A stretch of 64,000 bases of DNA from Thelonectria olida. Taxonomy: Eukaryota > Ascomycota > Sordariomycetes > Hypocreales > Nectriaceae. The notes under the pieces are model-generated. The model did not search any database and had not been told where the DNA came from. It saw only the letters and a list, made by a program, of their open reading frames with translations. How positions within the stretch are numbered: position 1 is the first letter of the stretch; every line of letters starts with the position of its first letter. Positions 46,187 to 58,432 of this stretch are shown here, piece by piece. The translations under genes and the position numbers were made by a program. Location: the NCBI GenBank assembly GCA_020736575.1, contig JAGPYM010000011.1, forward strand, positions 186,001 through 250,000, written 5' to 3'.

Positions 46187-47822
46187 ATGTCCTTGACTCG
46201 ATCAGTAAGCGGCCCAGCAGGCGGTCTTTCCATTAACACCGGCGCGGCCAACGCCTTGTAAGCAAGCTCTCTCCCTTCACCTGTCGCTTCCCGTCGACAA
46301 GCAAAACAAACCAGCCTCAACCTCGTCCGTCAAGCTCGCGATTCCCTCATCCACGACTGCCACAACAACAGAGAGAGAGCTTTTAACCCATTGCTGACCC
46401 TTACCGTTCATTCTCAGCGGTAAAACAACTCCTCAGGCCACTTCATCAGGTGGACTGTTTGGCTCCGGCTCAACCTCAACACCATCGGCCACCGCGACGA
46501 CGACCGGCGCTGCAGGCACCAACACAATGGCGACGACTGGTGGGCTCTTTGGTGGCGGCGCGGCCAAGACGACTACGGGAGGACTGTTTGGCCAGCCAGC
46601 TGCGGCAACGACAGGGACGACGGGAACTACCAGCCTGTTCGGTGCTGCCAATACCAACACACAGCAGAATCAGCCAGCAATGGGAACTTCCAGCCTCTTC
46701 GGCGCTGCCAACACCAACACCCAGCAGAACCAGCCGGCGGCAGGAACTTCCAGCCTCTTTGGCAACAAACCCTTTGGGGCCTCGACAACGCCTGCTCAGC
46801 CCGCGGCCACTACTGGCACCACTGGCTTGTTTAACCAACCTGCGCAGACGCAACAGATGCAACCGACAGGTGGACTTTTTGGGGCATCTACGGCTGCAAC
46901 AACTCAAACCAACACAGGCACTGGTATTTTCGGTCAATCACAAGCCAAGCCCGCAGTGGGAGGAATGTTGTATGTTCCCATCGATTACTTCGCTTACTTT
47001 ATTCCCTACGACCATAGCTAACAGCGCAACAGTGGACAGACACAGCCTCAGCAAAACACCACCCTCGGCCAGTCGACGAGCGCCGTCCAGATCAACTTCG
47101 ACAGCATCCGGCCCAGAACTCGCTTTGATGACCTCGCCAAGCCCGTCCAGGACGAGATTGCGCTGCTCGACAAAGGCATCATGCGTGTGATGAAGATGAA
47201 GGATGAAATTAGCGAGTTCATGCCTCAGCACGAAAAGGACATCGAGCAGCTTGGCCGTGATGTCAAGTTTGTCGAGTCCAAGTTCCGCACTGTCCAAGTT
47301 GCCCTCAACAACGACATCCAGACCGTCAAGGCCTTACAAGACCTCACAAAGAAGAATGCCGCCGACGCCCGACTCGCCTTTGCTGGCGCCGACAACCTCA
47401 AGCTTCCCACGCACTACCACCAAACTGGACTGTTCGCCAGCACCGCTCCTGCGACAGATTCAGCCAGCGGCAACGCAGCCTCGACCCACGCTGATGCCCA
47501 GGATCTTATTACCTATTTCAACCGCATCTGTGACGATATTGAAAAGTATAAGAAGCGTCTGGACGAGTACCGCGGTGAGATTGAGCGCGACATGCCCGGT
47601 GTCGAGAACGGCCTCTACGAGCAAATTCGATCACTACGCGACCGTAGTGCCGGCAGCGCTGTCGTCCAGGATCAACTTGGCGAAGTGCTCGCCGCACTGC
47701 GCGAAACTGGTAACGCCATTGTCGCCCAGGCTGGGCAGATTGCCGATACGCGCGAACGATTGTCACGGCTACAAGCGGGCATCCTTGACAGCGGCGTATA
47801 TGGTATGACCATGGTGGCGTAA
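46187..47822 (+). CDS. NUP49: GLFG nucleoporin Nup49
   Basis: Three exons (46187..46257, 46418..46969, 47033..47822) with introns of 160 and 63 nt give 470 residues, nearly the length of yeast Nup49. The N-terminal 215 residues are Gly/Thr/Ala/Gln-rich with GLFG, SLFG and GIFG repeats; two near-identical units (TSSLFGAANTNTQQNQPA) occur in tandem. The C-terminal half is alpha-helical coiled coil (FDDLAKPVQDEIALLDKGIMRVMKMKDEI; DLITYFNRICDDIEKYKKRLDEY; EVLAALRETGNAIVAQ) as in the Nup58/Nup49 part of the Nsp1-Nup57-Nup49 channel complex. It lines the transport channel of the nuclear pore. The first exon (MSLTRSVSGPAGG...) is joined so that NALFG forms an FG motif. Confidence 0.92.
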
Positions 47823-48392
47823 GCCGGTTTAGAGATGGGTCAGTTTGATGTAGGCATTGGGTAGAGATCTAATAAGCGGCGAGCGTTCTTGTTTATCAAT
47901 GTTAGACACAAGATGTAGGCGAAACGAGGGTAGTAGGGGGACCAGCAAGGACAAATCCTTACGACATGTACGAATACAACAAAACAAGACTATCAATCCA
48001 CAACCACTTGTGAAATTTTGGGAGATGGAGAGAAGAAAAGGGGTGCGTAGGGGAATCGAGGTTTCGCAATCTTCTAGTAGATAGATACCCTTGATATCTT
48101 GGGACACAAAACACTTCGGAAATTGGAAAAGAGTAACACTTTAGCGACAATGAGATGCATAGGATTGATATTTTGTTCATTAATCCGATTCGCGCTCTTC
48201 AGTTGTAGAGCGTGGGTATCAAGCCGAGTGCAGCGCTGCACAAGGTGTGTGTATATGTAAAGCTTTTGCAATAGAACGCCGCGAGAGGCTTTGTGGGAAG
48301 CCGTGGTGTGATCATCCTTCTCATACTCGACACGTCCAGTCTTTTTCAATATCCATTTCGACATAACCATGCGACAAGCCACGTCCCTACTC
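47823..48392. other. Convergent intergenic region NUP49 / RPC31
   Basis: 570 bp of 3' sequence from two converging genes. No additional feature is seen. Confidence 0.55.
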
Positions 48393-49242
48393 TTAAAATG
48401 TCCCCTCGCCGTCTCCATCATCACCGTAGTCGTCGCCAAATTCTTCACCACCGTCAAAGTAGTTCTCGGCGTCGTAGTCACCCGCATCTTCGTCGTCGTA
48501 CACCTCGTCCTGGTCATCTTCATCCAAGCCTTCCTCATCCTCCAAGTCGAGACCGCCTTCGCCCTCCTCATCCTTGATGGCGTCTAAGCGGTCGAGAAGA
48601 TTATGGCCCTCGTCGCCGTTCATCCCATCCGTCGCCAGACCGAACGCTTCTTCGGCGCTGGGCAGCGCGCTGATGCTGCTGAGCTCAAGCTTCCGCCGCT
48701 TGTATGTACCTGGTGTTGTGGAAGCATTGGAAGCTGCGTCTATTGTGCCGAGCAATTCGTCGGGAAAGAGCTCGCGACAGACGGGGCGGTGCGACCAGTC
48801 GGGCAAGGCGCGCTCCTCGCGGACAAACTTGTGGGAGTAGGTGGGGACGGCAGTGAAGGGGTCGAGCGAGGCCTTGTTCTTGACGCCGTAGCGGGCGTTC
48901 ATCTGGTCCTGGCCGTAGAGCTTGCGCGGGGCGGTGGGATCGTGGAGGGAGGTGCGCTTGGAGGTGTAGAGGGGGGAGGCGTGGATTTGGTGACGGAGAA
49001 GGAGGAGATGTTGGATGCTGGATATTTCCTGCGAGTTGAGGGTCTTTGGGTTTGGGACGACGTAGGGCTGTAAACTGTTAGAATTCTGCTTCTCGGCGGG
49101 ATTAAAAGTAGCGAATGCTTACGGGGAACAGCTCCGAGGGACGCGCATCAGGCTCATCGCCAGTATCCCATGGCACGTTCGGCCGTCCACCACGTCCGCC
49201 GCCTCTTCCACCGCGGCCACCTCCTCGACCACCGCGAGACAT
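48393..49242 (-). CDS. RPC31: RNA polymerase III subunit Rpc31 (RPC7)
   Basis: Two exons (49242..49123, 49067..48393) with a 55-nt intron give 264 residues. The N-terminus is Gly/Arg-rich (MSRGGRGGGRGGRGGG). It is followed by ELFPPYVVPNPKTL, LRHQIHASPLYTSKR, KLYGQDQMNARYGVKNKASLDPFTAVPTYSHKF and RPVCRELFPDELL, which carry the signature of the Rpc31/RPC7 family. The C-terminal third is strongly acidic (LEDEEGLDEDDQDEVYDDEDAG, ending DDGDGEGTF), also typical. The subunit belongs to the Rpc82-Rpc34-Rpc31 subcomplex needed for Pol III initiation. It is transcribed divergently from HSM3. Confidence 0.92.
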
Positions 49243-49641
49243 TGGGAAGCTTCAGGTGGTGTGCGCGAATGCGAACTCGTTACGGATAGGAAGGCGAATG
49301 AAGTAAAGGAGAAAAGAAAGCGCTTCCGCCTTTTGGGGGTGGGTAGGTCTAGCTTTCCAAAGTGCTGATGGCCCGTCACTGACTCTTTTTTCGAAGGTCG
49401 TTTTTCTGCGGGGAGTCGCAGGCTCGGGCGGAATTACCTCCGCTCCCATGACGCCGGAGGTGCCTGCCTCTCTGCCCCGCCAAAGACCCTTAAGGTAAGC
49501 TAGGTAGCTACACGACTTCTATCCTCTTCGTCAACACAACACAACGCAACACAACACATTCATCACCACTCCATCGCCCATAAACCTCGTATTTTCTTGG
49601 TCTTTCTATACATAACTTCACATTCCTCACGCACGTTACCA
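49243..49641. promoter_or_regulatory. Divergent promoter RPC31 / HSM3
   Basis: A 399-bp divergent interval. The HSM3 leader contains a CAACACAA/CAACGCAA-type repeat near 49532-49558. No other gene. Confidence 0.55.
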
Positions 49642-50848
49642 ATGACGAGCCCACTCGTTGGCCCGGTATCTGGAATAGAGGATGGGACCTCCCACATCTT
49701 CGAACTTGACGACCTGAAGGCGCATCTTCAGGAGGTTAGCAGCCAACCCAATGCCAAACTTCTGGATGGTAGTTTAATTGAGCGAGTTTATCTTCAACTA
49801 AATGGTCAGTTTCGTCATTGCTTCCTCGAGAACTGTCCACTTGACTAACGAAACAACCCTCTTTGAAACAGAGCGTAACGTCCTCCCCGTGACCGAAGTG
49901 CTTCTCTCTCCCGTTGCGGATATCCTCTTTCGCACAAATCAAGATGCGCGCCCACTCATTGCTCTCGCAAGGAAGCTCATTGTGCCGCTCACCTTCAGCC
50001 AGTTGCGCGAGCTGGCAGGCCCGGATGAGCTGATGATCGCTCTCGGGTCCGAATGGCCCGGCGCCAACCTCCTTGCCCTCGAAATTCTCAGCAGCGCCGG
50101 TCGGAATGCTGCTAAAGTCGCCGTTCTAAGAGACCACCCCGAAGTTACCAGACAGATGATGTCATTGTGTCTCAACAGCGAAGACGTTTCTGTTTCGCAG
50201 ACGGCAATGAGGGTGCTCAGAACATTGCTTGAAGCGAATCATGAATCCGTTCGTCCCAATGGCGTCCATCATCATGCCGCGAATGGCAACGATGGCCCTG
50301 CTGATCTTCCCTTTGACAACGTTCTTTGGCGCCAGCTCTTTTCTGATGAGCAGGGTTTACTCACCATCCTCGATTCTTGCCATGCTACCAGCGCTAACAC
50401 GGCCGAGGACATGAAGAGGATAACCACGGCCCAGGGCCGCCTCCTCGAATTTCTCCCACAGCTCATACACGTAAACCCTGACGCTATATCCACAGCAAGG
50501 TTTCCAGAACGCTATCGCTTGACGCAAGAAACTTCTCTCCCAGGTGGATATGGTGTACTGCAATGGGCGGCTCTGGAGATGATCGACCGCACAGATGAGT
50601 TGATGTATAGACAGCTACTTGACTTTTGGCGTGCGTTGATCCTCCGAGTGTACATCGAGTCCGAGACAAGCTGTATAAGAACCATATTGAGTGCCATGAT
50701 GCACTCGGCTGTATGGCACGACGAGGGTCTTATTGAGGTATTCAGACAGATTCCTGATCAAGCGATACATCTATATCAGGCTGGAGAAGTTGAAGCGGAC
50801 GCTATGCGACAAGGCCTGTCGGCCTTCATTCAGCAGCTTATTGAGTAG
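49642..50848 (+). CDS. HSM3: Hsm3/PSMD5-type proteasome assembly chaperone
   Basis: Two exons (49642..49804, 49872..50848) with a 67-nt intron give 379 residues. The product is an all-helical HEAT/ARM-like protein: ELMIALGSEWPGANLLALEILSSAGRN, VTRQMMSLCLNSEDVSVSQTAMRVLRTLLEAN and LPGGYGVLQWAALEMIDRTDELMYRQLLDFWR resemble the fungal HSM3 N-terminal domain family. In yeast Hsm3 binds the Rpt1 C-terminus and assists assembly of the 19S base; the older mismatch-repair name comes from a genetic phenotype. Length is shorter than yeast Hsm3 (480) but usual for filamentous fungi. The ATG at 49642 was chosen because the frame upstream is open only from a TTG. Confidence 0.8.
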
Positions 50849-51228
50849 CAGGAGCAGAAGTTTATCCCATTCTCATGCATAATCATAGTTAGATACCCAT
50901 CGAAGCACAAGGAATCACGAGTTAGGTCGGTAATCATGGATAGGCGACAGTTGGTCGTTGAGGTTGAGAAACCTGAGGACATCTCATGAATTCACAATAT
51001 TATCAATCATTCTGTGAACAAATAATGAACCACTATATATTCCACACATCCGCGTTTTAAGAAGACAACATGCTACACACTCCCCAGCCAGCCCACAGCC
51101 GTACCAGACCCTGGGAAGGAAATTCTAAACAGCCATGAAACCCAACAACACTTCTATTCCCGTCCCAACGCCATCGTCATAGGTTCCCTGCCACTGGGAA
51201 CGCCTTTTGGGCCGACGTAGAACTTCTC
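50849..51228. other. Convergent intergenic region HSM3 / SEC7
   Basis: 380 bp of 3' sequence from the two converging genes; nothing else seen. Confidence 0.55.
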
Positions 51229-54200
51229 TTACAGCATCTTGCGAGCGTGGGCTTCGTGGTCGTCCTCGATAGCTTGGCTAGCAACGCTGTCGCGTCGACG
51301 ATCGGGGACGCGGCTCATGCCCTCGATGCCGAGGCCGACTTCGCCGACGCGGCGGAGGACGAGGAGAAGGGCGTTGCGCAGATCGGCAGTGAGGTCTTTA
51401 GTGAGCAGCTCGACGGCCAGAGGGTAAAAGTCGGGGATGTGCGACTTGAAGGCTTCCTCGTGGAAGGTGGCGAAACCCTCCAGGACGTCGACGACAACGG
51501 GTCGCCAGGCCATGATGTTGCGGTGCTGGCTCTCCTCCTCGAGCGCCGAGTAGCCCGTGATAATATCCTTGCACAGGGGAACGAGGGCGGCTTCGACATC
51601 AGGTCGACTCTCTAATCGCTCAGGTGCAGTGTCGGCAAACATGCGGAAGAGGATGGAGATGTACGTAGCCGCAGAGCCACTCTCCTGCTTAAGCAGATTG
51701 GGGGGCTGCTTCATGAAGCCCTCGCGCCACAGCCTCATGCGGAGTTCCTTGTCCTCGTTGAATCGGCGGGCAAACTGGAACGAACGCTTCAAGAGAGCCA
51801 TGAGCCGGAGCAGTTCTGTCGAGGGAATGTGCGCGTAGACGGTGTCGTTGCTGAACAGCTCGTTCACGGTCTCGATCATCAAGAGCTGCAAGACACAGCG
51901 GGAGATGATTCTGTTGAAAAACCTGCGACGCGCTGCAGTCACCACGACGGGCTGCTGCTGCAAGTTGGACGACGGCTTGAACTCTTCCAGTTGAGGAGCA
52001 GCACTCAGCGGAGCCCGCAAGTCTTCATCGCGAGGAGACAAGGGCGGAATGACATGTTCCCCATCTGGAGAACCCGTCACGTCTTCAACTCCATTGATCT
52101 TCAGTGACTTCTCATCTACCGGGGTCTCTGCTTTGGTAGGGCTCGTGGCACCTGCGAAATCAAGGCCGTTTGGTGGAGGGTCCAGGGAGGCTGTCGAATT
52201 GATGGCAGTGGCCGTGAACAACTGGTACGCTGTTGTTCTCTCAAACAGCTCGCAGAACGCGCCCACCAGCTTTGCCCAATGCTCCGGCCTGAACTTGGTG
52301 ACATTCTTCAAAATCAACTGTTGCAAGCAGTTGCTGCCGATGCGGGAGATGGTGTCGTTCTCTTGACAAATACACAGAGCCAAAAGCTCTAGGAATCTAT
52401 CCAGCATATACTCGAGAGCCTCGAAATAATGGGTGAACAGAGTAATCATGTTGCGCAATGCCTGGATCATAGTTGTCGAGAGCCAAACTGAGAGCTCCTC
52501 GTGGTTGAGGACGTTGGACATCTCCGGTCGAGATCTCAACACCATGAAAATGGGGTAGAGCTGCTGACGCCACAGGATATCCCAAAACTCAGCGGGGAAG
52601 TCGCCGCCGTACCTCAAGAGAGCTTCAAAGAAGTACTCGAGAGCGTTCGAGCGGACTTCCAGATCTTCGCCAGTCATGAGAACATCATGGAAGGCAAAGA
52701 GAACCGGGAACCAATAACCCTCTTCCACGGAAGTATTGGACCGCGATCGCTTCAAAGCGTTGGATGCCTTGCTCTCGTCCTCTTTAACACCATTCTTGTT
52801 GTATTTGTGATACAGTGGGCACTCGGGCGTCCTCAGCATCGTAGGAATGATGGACTTCAGCAGCTCGAGGGCTTGGAGGCTCTTCTTTTGGAACTTCAAG
52901 TTCTTGGAAAACTCAGTGAGACACACGATTAGATCTGTGAACGCGCCTTGAGAGAGAACAACACCAAACTTCGTCTTGTAGACCTGGTTGACGTTCTCAT
53001 ACGCCAGGTTGACAATGCTTTCGTAAGGCTCTCGCGCAGCAACAGTAAAAACTCCAAACATGGTCCTCCAGCCAGAACGAATGTTGTCTCCACGGGCTTG
53101 GATCATTTGAATGAGACACCGGAGGACCAGATCCTTGACGGTGACATTGTGCGAGTTGGCAAGTACGTGCTCAAACGGTTTCAAGAAGTCCTTTTGGAAT
53201 TTGAAACCTGCCAGCTCTTCAATCTCCATGAACCTCATCGACAGTTGGCGGAGCGAATCGAGAGCGAAGAAAACAATGTTCATGTTGTTGTGGCATCCGA
53301 CTCTGTTGAAGTGCTCGCCAAACACGCCCCAGATGTTGCTCCACTCAAACCTGACACGATCCATGTTGTAGTAGCTGATCTCGACAATCTTCTGCAAACT
53401 GTACGTTCGAGGAGAGTCGTTGGATCCGGACACCTTGATCTCATCCCAGCTGACCTCAACCAAGGCTTTGGCAAAGTGCAGCATGGCGTCTCCAGTGAGG
53501 TTCGCAGAGTTGGTGAAGATGCGGTCAACGCTGCGAATCACCTCGTCTGACCGACTCTCAAGGGCGATCTCAGTTGAGAAACCTCGAGTCGCGGTGCTTG
53601 CTCGCTGCCGGGGCCGTCGGGATTGGGTTGACGAGCGAGAATCTGACGTTTCTGTTCTTTGAGGTGGCATGAAGCGTGCCTTGGACACATCTGGGATGGC
53701 GCTCTCATCTACTCCGCCAGATATCAATTGAAGGCGATCCAGTTGGCTGATGCACATGAGTACATCCTTCCACGACTCTCGCAGAATGTTGCCCTCAGTC
53801 TGTGCAAGCTCAAGGATGACCTTCAAAGCCTCGATGTTTTTGGCCAGAATTTCTTGGGGATTGTTAAGGTTGGTCGTGTTCTTCAAAGCAGACACGAATG
53901 CCTCTCGGGGTGTTGAAAGGTCAAAGAGGCAGGCGATTCTAGTCGCGAGCTTCATGCCTTCAAGGCACAACTTATTGACCTCGAGGTTGTGAGATTTCTG
54001 GATCTGGCTTGAGAGGGTGGAGAAGAGAGACATCCAAGTCACATCAAACATGGAACCAACATGCTTGAAAGATGTTGCCGGAATGTACCTGGCGCCAGCC
54101 TTGGCAGCGTTGCGACGCTGACTCTTGAACAGATTCTTGAACAGCTGTTCCGACCGCAAGGCGATTTCCTCTGACTGTTGCACATATGCCTCTCTCTGCA

Positions 54201-56828
54201 GGTCACGGCCGACATTGGAGAGCGCCTGGCCGAGGCCAGCAGCAATGCCAGTCGACTGAGCAGGAGTAGCACCCGCGGCGGCGGCAGCATCACGCTCGCT
54301 CTTCAGGACAATTTCGTTGGCAGCGATTTCATCGTAGATTGTAAGCAGGTACTCGTCGGGCAAATCAGCATTGTCGTTGATACCCCGATTGTTCTTAATG
54401 AACTCCTCCTTGCTCATTCGCTTCGCAACCTTTACGCTGTGGAGATCGGTATTGAGCAGGATGACTGAGTATGCGAGAACGTAGGCCGTATCTGCGTTGG
54501 CAAAAGCATTCGGGTTGCCCATGACGTATCGTTCAGCGAACTTCAACATGAATCGATCAATCTTCTGGGCCTCGCCGGGTAGTCGGAATGATTGAAGAAA
54601 TTGGCGAAGAGCATCGACGAAGCGTTTCTTGGTAAATTCCATCGTGTCCACAAAAGCATGCATGATGTCGATATACTTCTGCTCGCCTTCACCAAGATAC
54701 TCGCCAATCTGGGCTTTGTCCAACTTGTCCTCCTTGAGAAGGAATTCGGCAATGTCCTTGGGACTGTCGCTAGGAATGAAGCCATCGCGCAAGAACAGCT
54801 TGATACCCTTCTTCGGCTTGAAGTTGAACTGGTTAATCGCGTTCCTCAAAGCCGTCTTCCTAGCCTTTTCCTTTTCGAACTGATCCGGGTCATCGTCCAC
54901 TACTGGCGTCGCGGGTGGTAGTGGTGTTTCGATTCGAGAAGCGCTATCGCTGATAGTCGGGTCAATCGAAGGTCGAAGGTCCAGAGACGCATTGGTGTCG
55001 AGGTTTTCAGTTCGCGTGCCATCGTTGTCGCTTCTACTGTCGCTTCGAATTGGCGCGGACCAGTTGACCAAGGATCGCAACGTCTCGACCAAGGCTTCCA
55101 GCGATAGTCTCTTGATCGCGTACTCCTTTGGATAATCCGGCTCAGGCTCCTGATGCGGCGCAATGTGGGCGACATTCAGAGGAGGGGGCAAGACTGGCTT
55201 CAGCTGCCATTCGCTTGCGGAGGAGACCTTTAGCCGCTGCTCCTCATACGCTTGTTCGTGGATCGTGGTAATTACAATGGGAGATGTGGAAAATTTAGAC
55301 AGATCTTCGATTATGGTCTGGTAAATGTTGTCGACTGTCTGGTCGCAGTCGTAGTTGAGGTAGATCTCCACGAGCGCTCGAGGGTCGGCGCAAAGTCGGT
55401 TCAGAATGGTGACAAACTGGAGCTTCTGAGAGATCGGTGCTGTTCTCCGAGCCAAGAGAGCTAGGTAAATTTCGTTTAGAAAGACTTCGATTTCTTTCTT
55501 TTCGGGTGTTAGTTAACGCATTCCTTTATCATTCGGTATCGATGAAAGCCTACCTTGAAAGATGCTCGCATATACTTGAGCATCAACCAAAAGATCTCCG
55601 TAGAAATATTAAAGATCCTATCCACTGAGCTGGCGCCGTTGCGGGTGATGCTAAGACAAAGATAGAACTTGATGGCCTGGAGGAAACTCGTGGGTTCGTT
55701 CGATTTTGAATTCTTAATAGTACAGAGAGGAGAAGTGAAGACGCCAATGTTGTTGTTGAGAAGGGTATGGATAAGGTGAAGAGAAATAAGTTTAGAGCGC
55801 ATGGGTTGGCCGCGCACGTCATACAGCTGGTCGGGCGGGAGAACCTTGGTCGACAAGTTACAGAATGAACGGAACACGAGGTAGGCATCCCGGATGTAGA
55901 CTTCGTCCTCGGCGTCCAGCTCATCATGGTCGTCAGGCGATTCGGCTTCTGCACCAGACTGCTCGTTCATGGAGGCAGCGTCGGCCTCCTTCTTTGCAGG
56001 CTTCAGCTGGGTGACCATGGTAGGTCCATCGCCAAGAGTCGAGTCGTCAAAGCTCTTCCGGTGCTCCAGGTCCTTGAGAGTGAGCTTGACGCCGCTCTCC
56101 GACGCCTCCGTTTCACCTGACTCGGACGGGGGCACGGGGGAATCGTTGCGCTCGGCAATGTCGTGTACACCATTGGCACCGTCCTCCTGCTCGAAAGTGA
56201 TATTGCTGGAGCCATTCTTGAGGTGGTCTAAGTTAAGACGGGTCTCTTTCATGTGTAATCTCGTCTTGACGCGCTCGAATACGGTGCCAACCATCTGGGT
56301 CAATGTGCCTTGGGCGATTTGTTGGTTGGCGGTGCTCCGGGATAGCAGGAAGACATTGTACACCTGGCGCACAGCCTTCAGGAGACCGGCGCCATGGACG
56401 ACAATCTTGTCATTGAGAACAGCCGCAAGCAGCGACTTTACAATCTGTAGTTGGATTTCCACAGCTGTCGTCTCGCCTTGGAAGCAGTTGCAGATGGTGT
56501 CGATAGCCCGTTCGATCAGGGGCGGAGGAGGTTCTGAGGCATCGGCGCCCTCTTCGGGGGCCTCGGGGGGGTTGCTCGGGACGGAGAAGTATGAATAGGA
56601 AATAAGCTTTCCAATGCAGTCGAGCGCAGTCGTAGTCAGTTGGACATTATTTGATCTCGATGCGAGTTGCAGAGGCGCGAAGACGAGTTCGGGGTCGGGG
56701 AGCTGGTCCTGCTCCTTGATGGCCTCTAAGGCCTTTGTAGCCGACTCATGGAGCTGCTTGTTGCGCTGGGCATCCTTGGACGAGGCAATGGCCTCAAGAG
56801 AGGACACGACGAACTTGAGGGAGCTCAT
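51229..56828 (-). CDS. SEC7: Sec7, large Arf guanine-nucleotide exchange factor
   Basis: Two exons (56828..55554, 55497..51229) with a 56-nt intron give 1847 residues. It activates Arf1 at the late Golgi. Domain order fits the BIG/Sec7 family: N-terminal DCB (SLKFVVSSLEAIASSKDAQRN...), acidic linker, HUS box region (LYLNYDCD equivalent IYLNYDCDQ), the Sec7 domain at about residues 640-830 with the catalytic Glu finger in FRLPGEAQKIDRFM and NPNAFANADTAYVLAYSVILLNTDLHS, then long HDS repeats (SYYNMDRVRFEWSNIWGVFGEHFNRVGCH). The reading frame is open upstream to a GTG at 56909, adding 27 residues (SLRSP next to Met1). An upstream exon supplying the true ATG is possible, so the start is the least certain part. 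Confidence 0.94.
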
Positions 56829-58432
56829 GGGGGAGCGCAGCGACAACCAGCGGCCATTCGACGAAGAGGATGTTTGGTTGACGAAGGACGGAGGTCGATG
56901 GGATTCCACGTAATTAATAAAGGGGACGGACGGCGATGGTGGCGGCGCGGCGGATCGGGATGGAGCTCAGCTCATGAAAAGGAGCGACGCGGTGTCCTTT
57001 TAACGTAGGAAAAGCGCTGCAAAAAGAAGGTTTGAGTTGGGCGCAAGCCAAACCTCCGCTCTCTAAACTCAACAGGCTGAAGTATTAAAGAGAAGCGTAA
57101 AATAGGAGGAAATATTGTTGCCTTGTCAAAGACTCCTGTCAGCTTTCAGATGGCAGAAGTGGACAACGTTCCCAAAATTGAGCTGCGTCTGGGCCGGAGT
57201 GCGGGACTCTCGGCGACCCTGGCCTCGTAAACTGGAGTTCTGGACTTTTTGGTGGACGGGCCTAGCGCTAATTTGGCAGCGTTCTGCCAATTCAGGAACG
57301 AAAAGGAGCATTCCCGTTTCAGACGGTATCTCTCCGTTTTGAGTGTGGGGAGCACGTAACGGTTAGTTGTGCTGACTAAGCTCCCCAGCTCTCAGGGGTC
57401 GCTCGTGATTCCCTAACATGGGAAGATCGGAGGATGGAAGATCTGATTCTCCCCGCCCACAGACGGCCCGATCAAAGGCCGTTCGCTCCTCAACTGAGCG
57501 GCCATGCCACCAAAATGCTGGTGGGGTGGTTCAAAGTCAAGCCACGACATGAGGTACTTTGACTTTCGTCAACGAAAATCAGGGCTACCGCCTGGACTGT
57601 GAGAGAGATAAAGTGAACAAGGAGGATAAAACAACGGTCATATATCCGTAATGCGCAGTTTTTTGTGTAATCGAAAAGCCCAAGAAAAGACGCATCCCTC
57701 TCATGTCCACTCAACACTCTCTCTCTCATCGACGTCAACAACTCTGACGACACATGCTTCAAATCAATCTCACCACATTGCTCCGGGCTTCGGCTCATGT
57801 CGCTCAAATGATCCCCCGAGCGACTTTTTTTCTGTCCCTGCGATTGCACATGGATATGGCGCGCACTTAGACCTCCTTCAGCGGGTCTCGTCCCATTAAC
57901 GTGGGCTCCCTGGCAGAGGACATTACAGTGGTTAAGGGCCCCTAAAAACACCCCAAAGGCCGCCAAAGGTCCCTAAAATCACTGTAAGAATAGCAGGGAA
58001 CCCTCTAAAAACCGCCCCCTCAAAGTCGAGATAGTGGCTGATTTTGACAGGGGTTCGGCCACAGTCGCCCCACGCTATCGACAGATATGGCTTAGCACCC
58101 CCAAAGCTTCCCAGCAAGAATAGAAGGCGCCGAAGCTCAACGCAACGCGAAAAACTCCACGCATCCCCAAGAATTTCCCATCCCCGAACCTCTTCCGCCT
58201 CTCTCCTTTGCAAGAGCATCCTTCTTATCCCCCTCTTCATCTTTTCTCCCTTTCCTCTGTCGATCTCGGCGGCAACCTTATCCTTCTCAATCGACGTCAA
58301 TTGCCTCTTTCTCGGTAAGTACTCCCACTTTCGACGGCTTAGCCGCTCTCACGCCACTGTTATCCCTCAAATCGCTGACGACTTGTCCTCCCCCGATTAC
58401 AGAGAGACATTTATTCTCCCCCGACACCCAAG
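56829..58432. promoter_or_regulatory. Long divergent region SEC7 / LAT1
   Basis: 1604 bp between divergent start codons. Contents: an inverted repeat TGGGGAGC/GCTCCCCA at 57346-57353 and 57380-57387; three CCCTAAAA-like motifs (57940-57947, 57971-57978, 58001-58010 with one variation), two of them within an imperfect inverted repeat (57925-57938 with 57971-57985); and a probable 5' UTR intron of LAT1. I see no protein-coding gene. Confidence 0.55.
58315..58402 (+). other. Probable 5' UTR intron of LAT1
   Basis: GTAAGT at 58315 and GATTACAG ending at 58402 enclose 88 nt just before the LAT1 start at 58433. Consensus donor and acceptor and typical length support it; no transcript evidence is available here. 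Confidence 0.5.
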
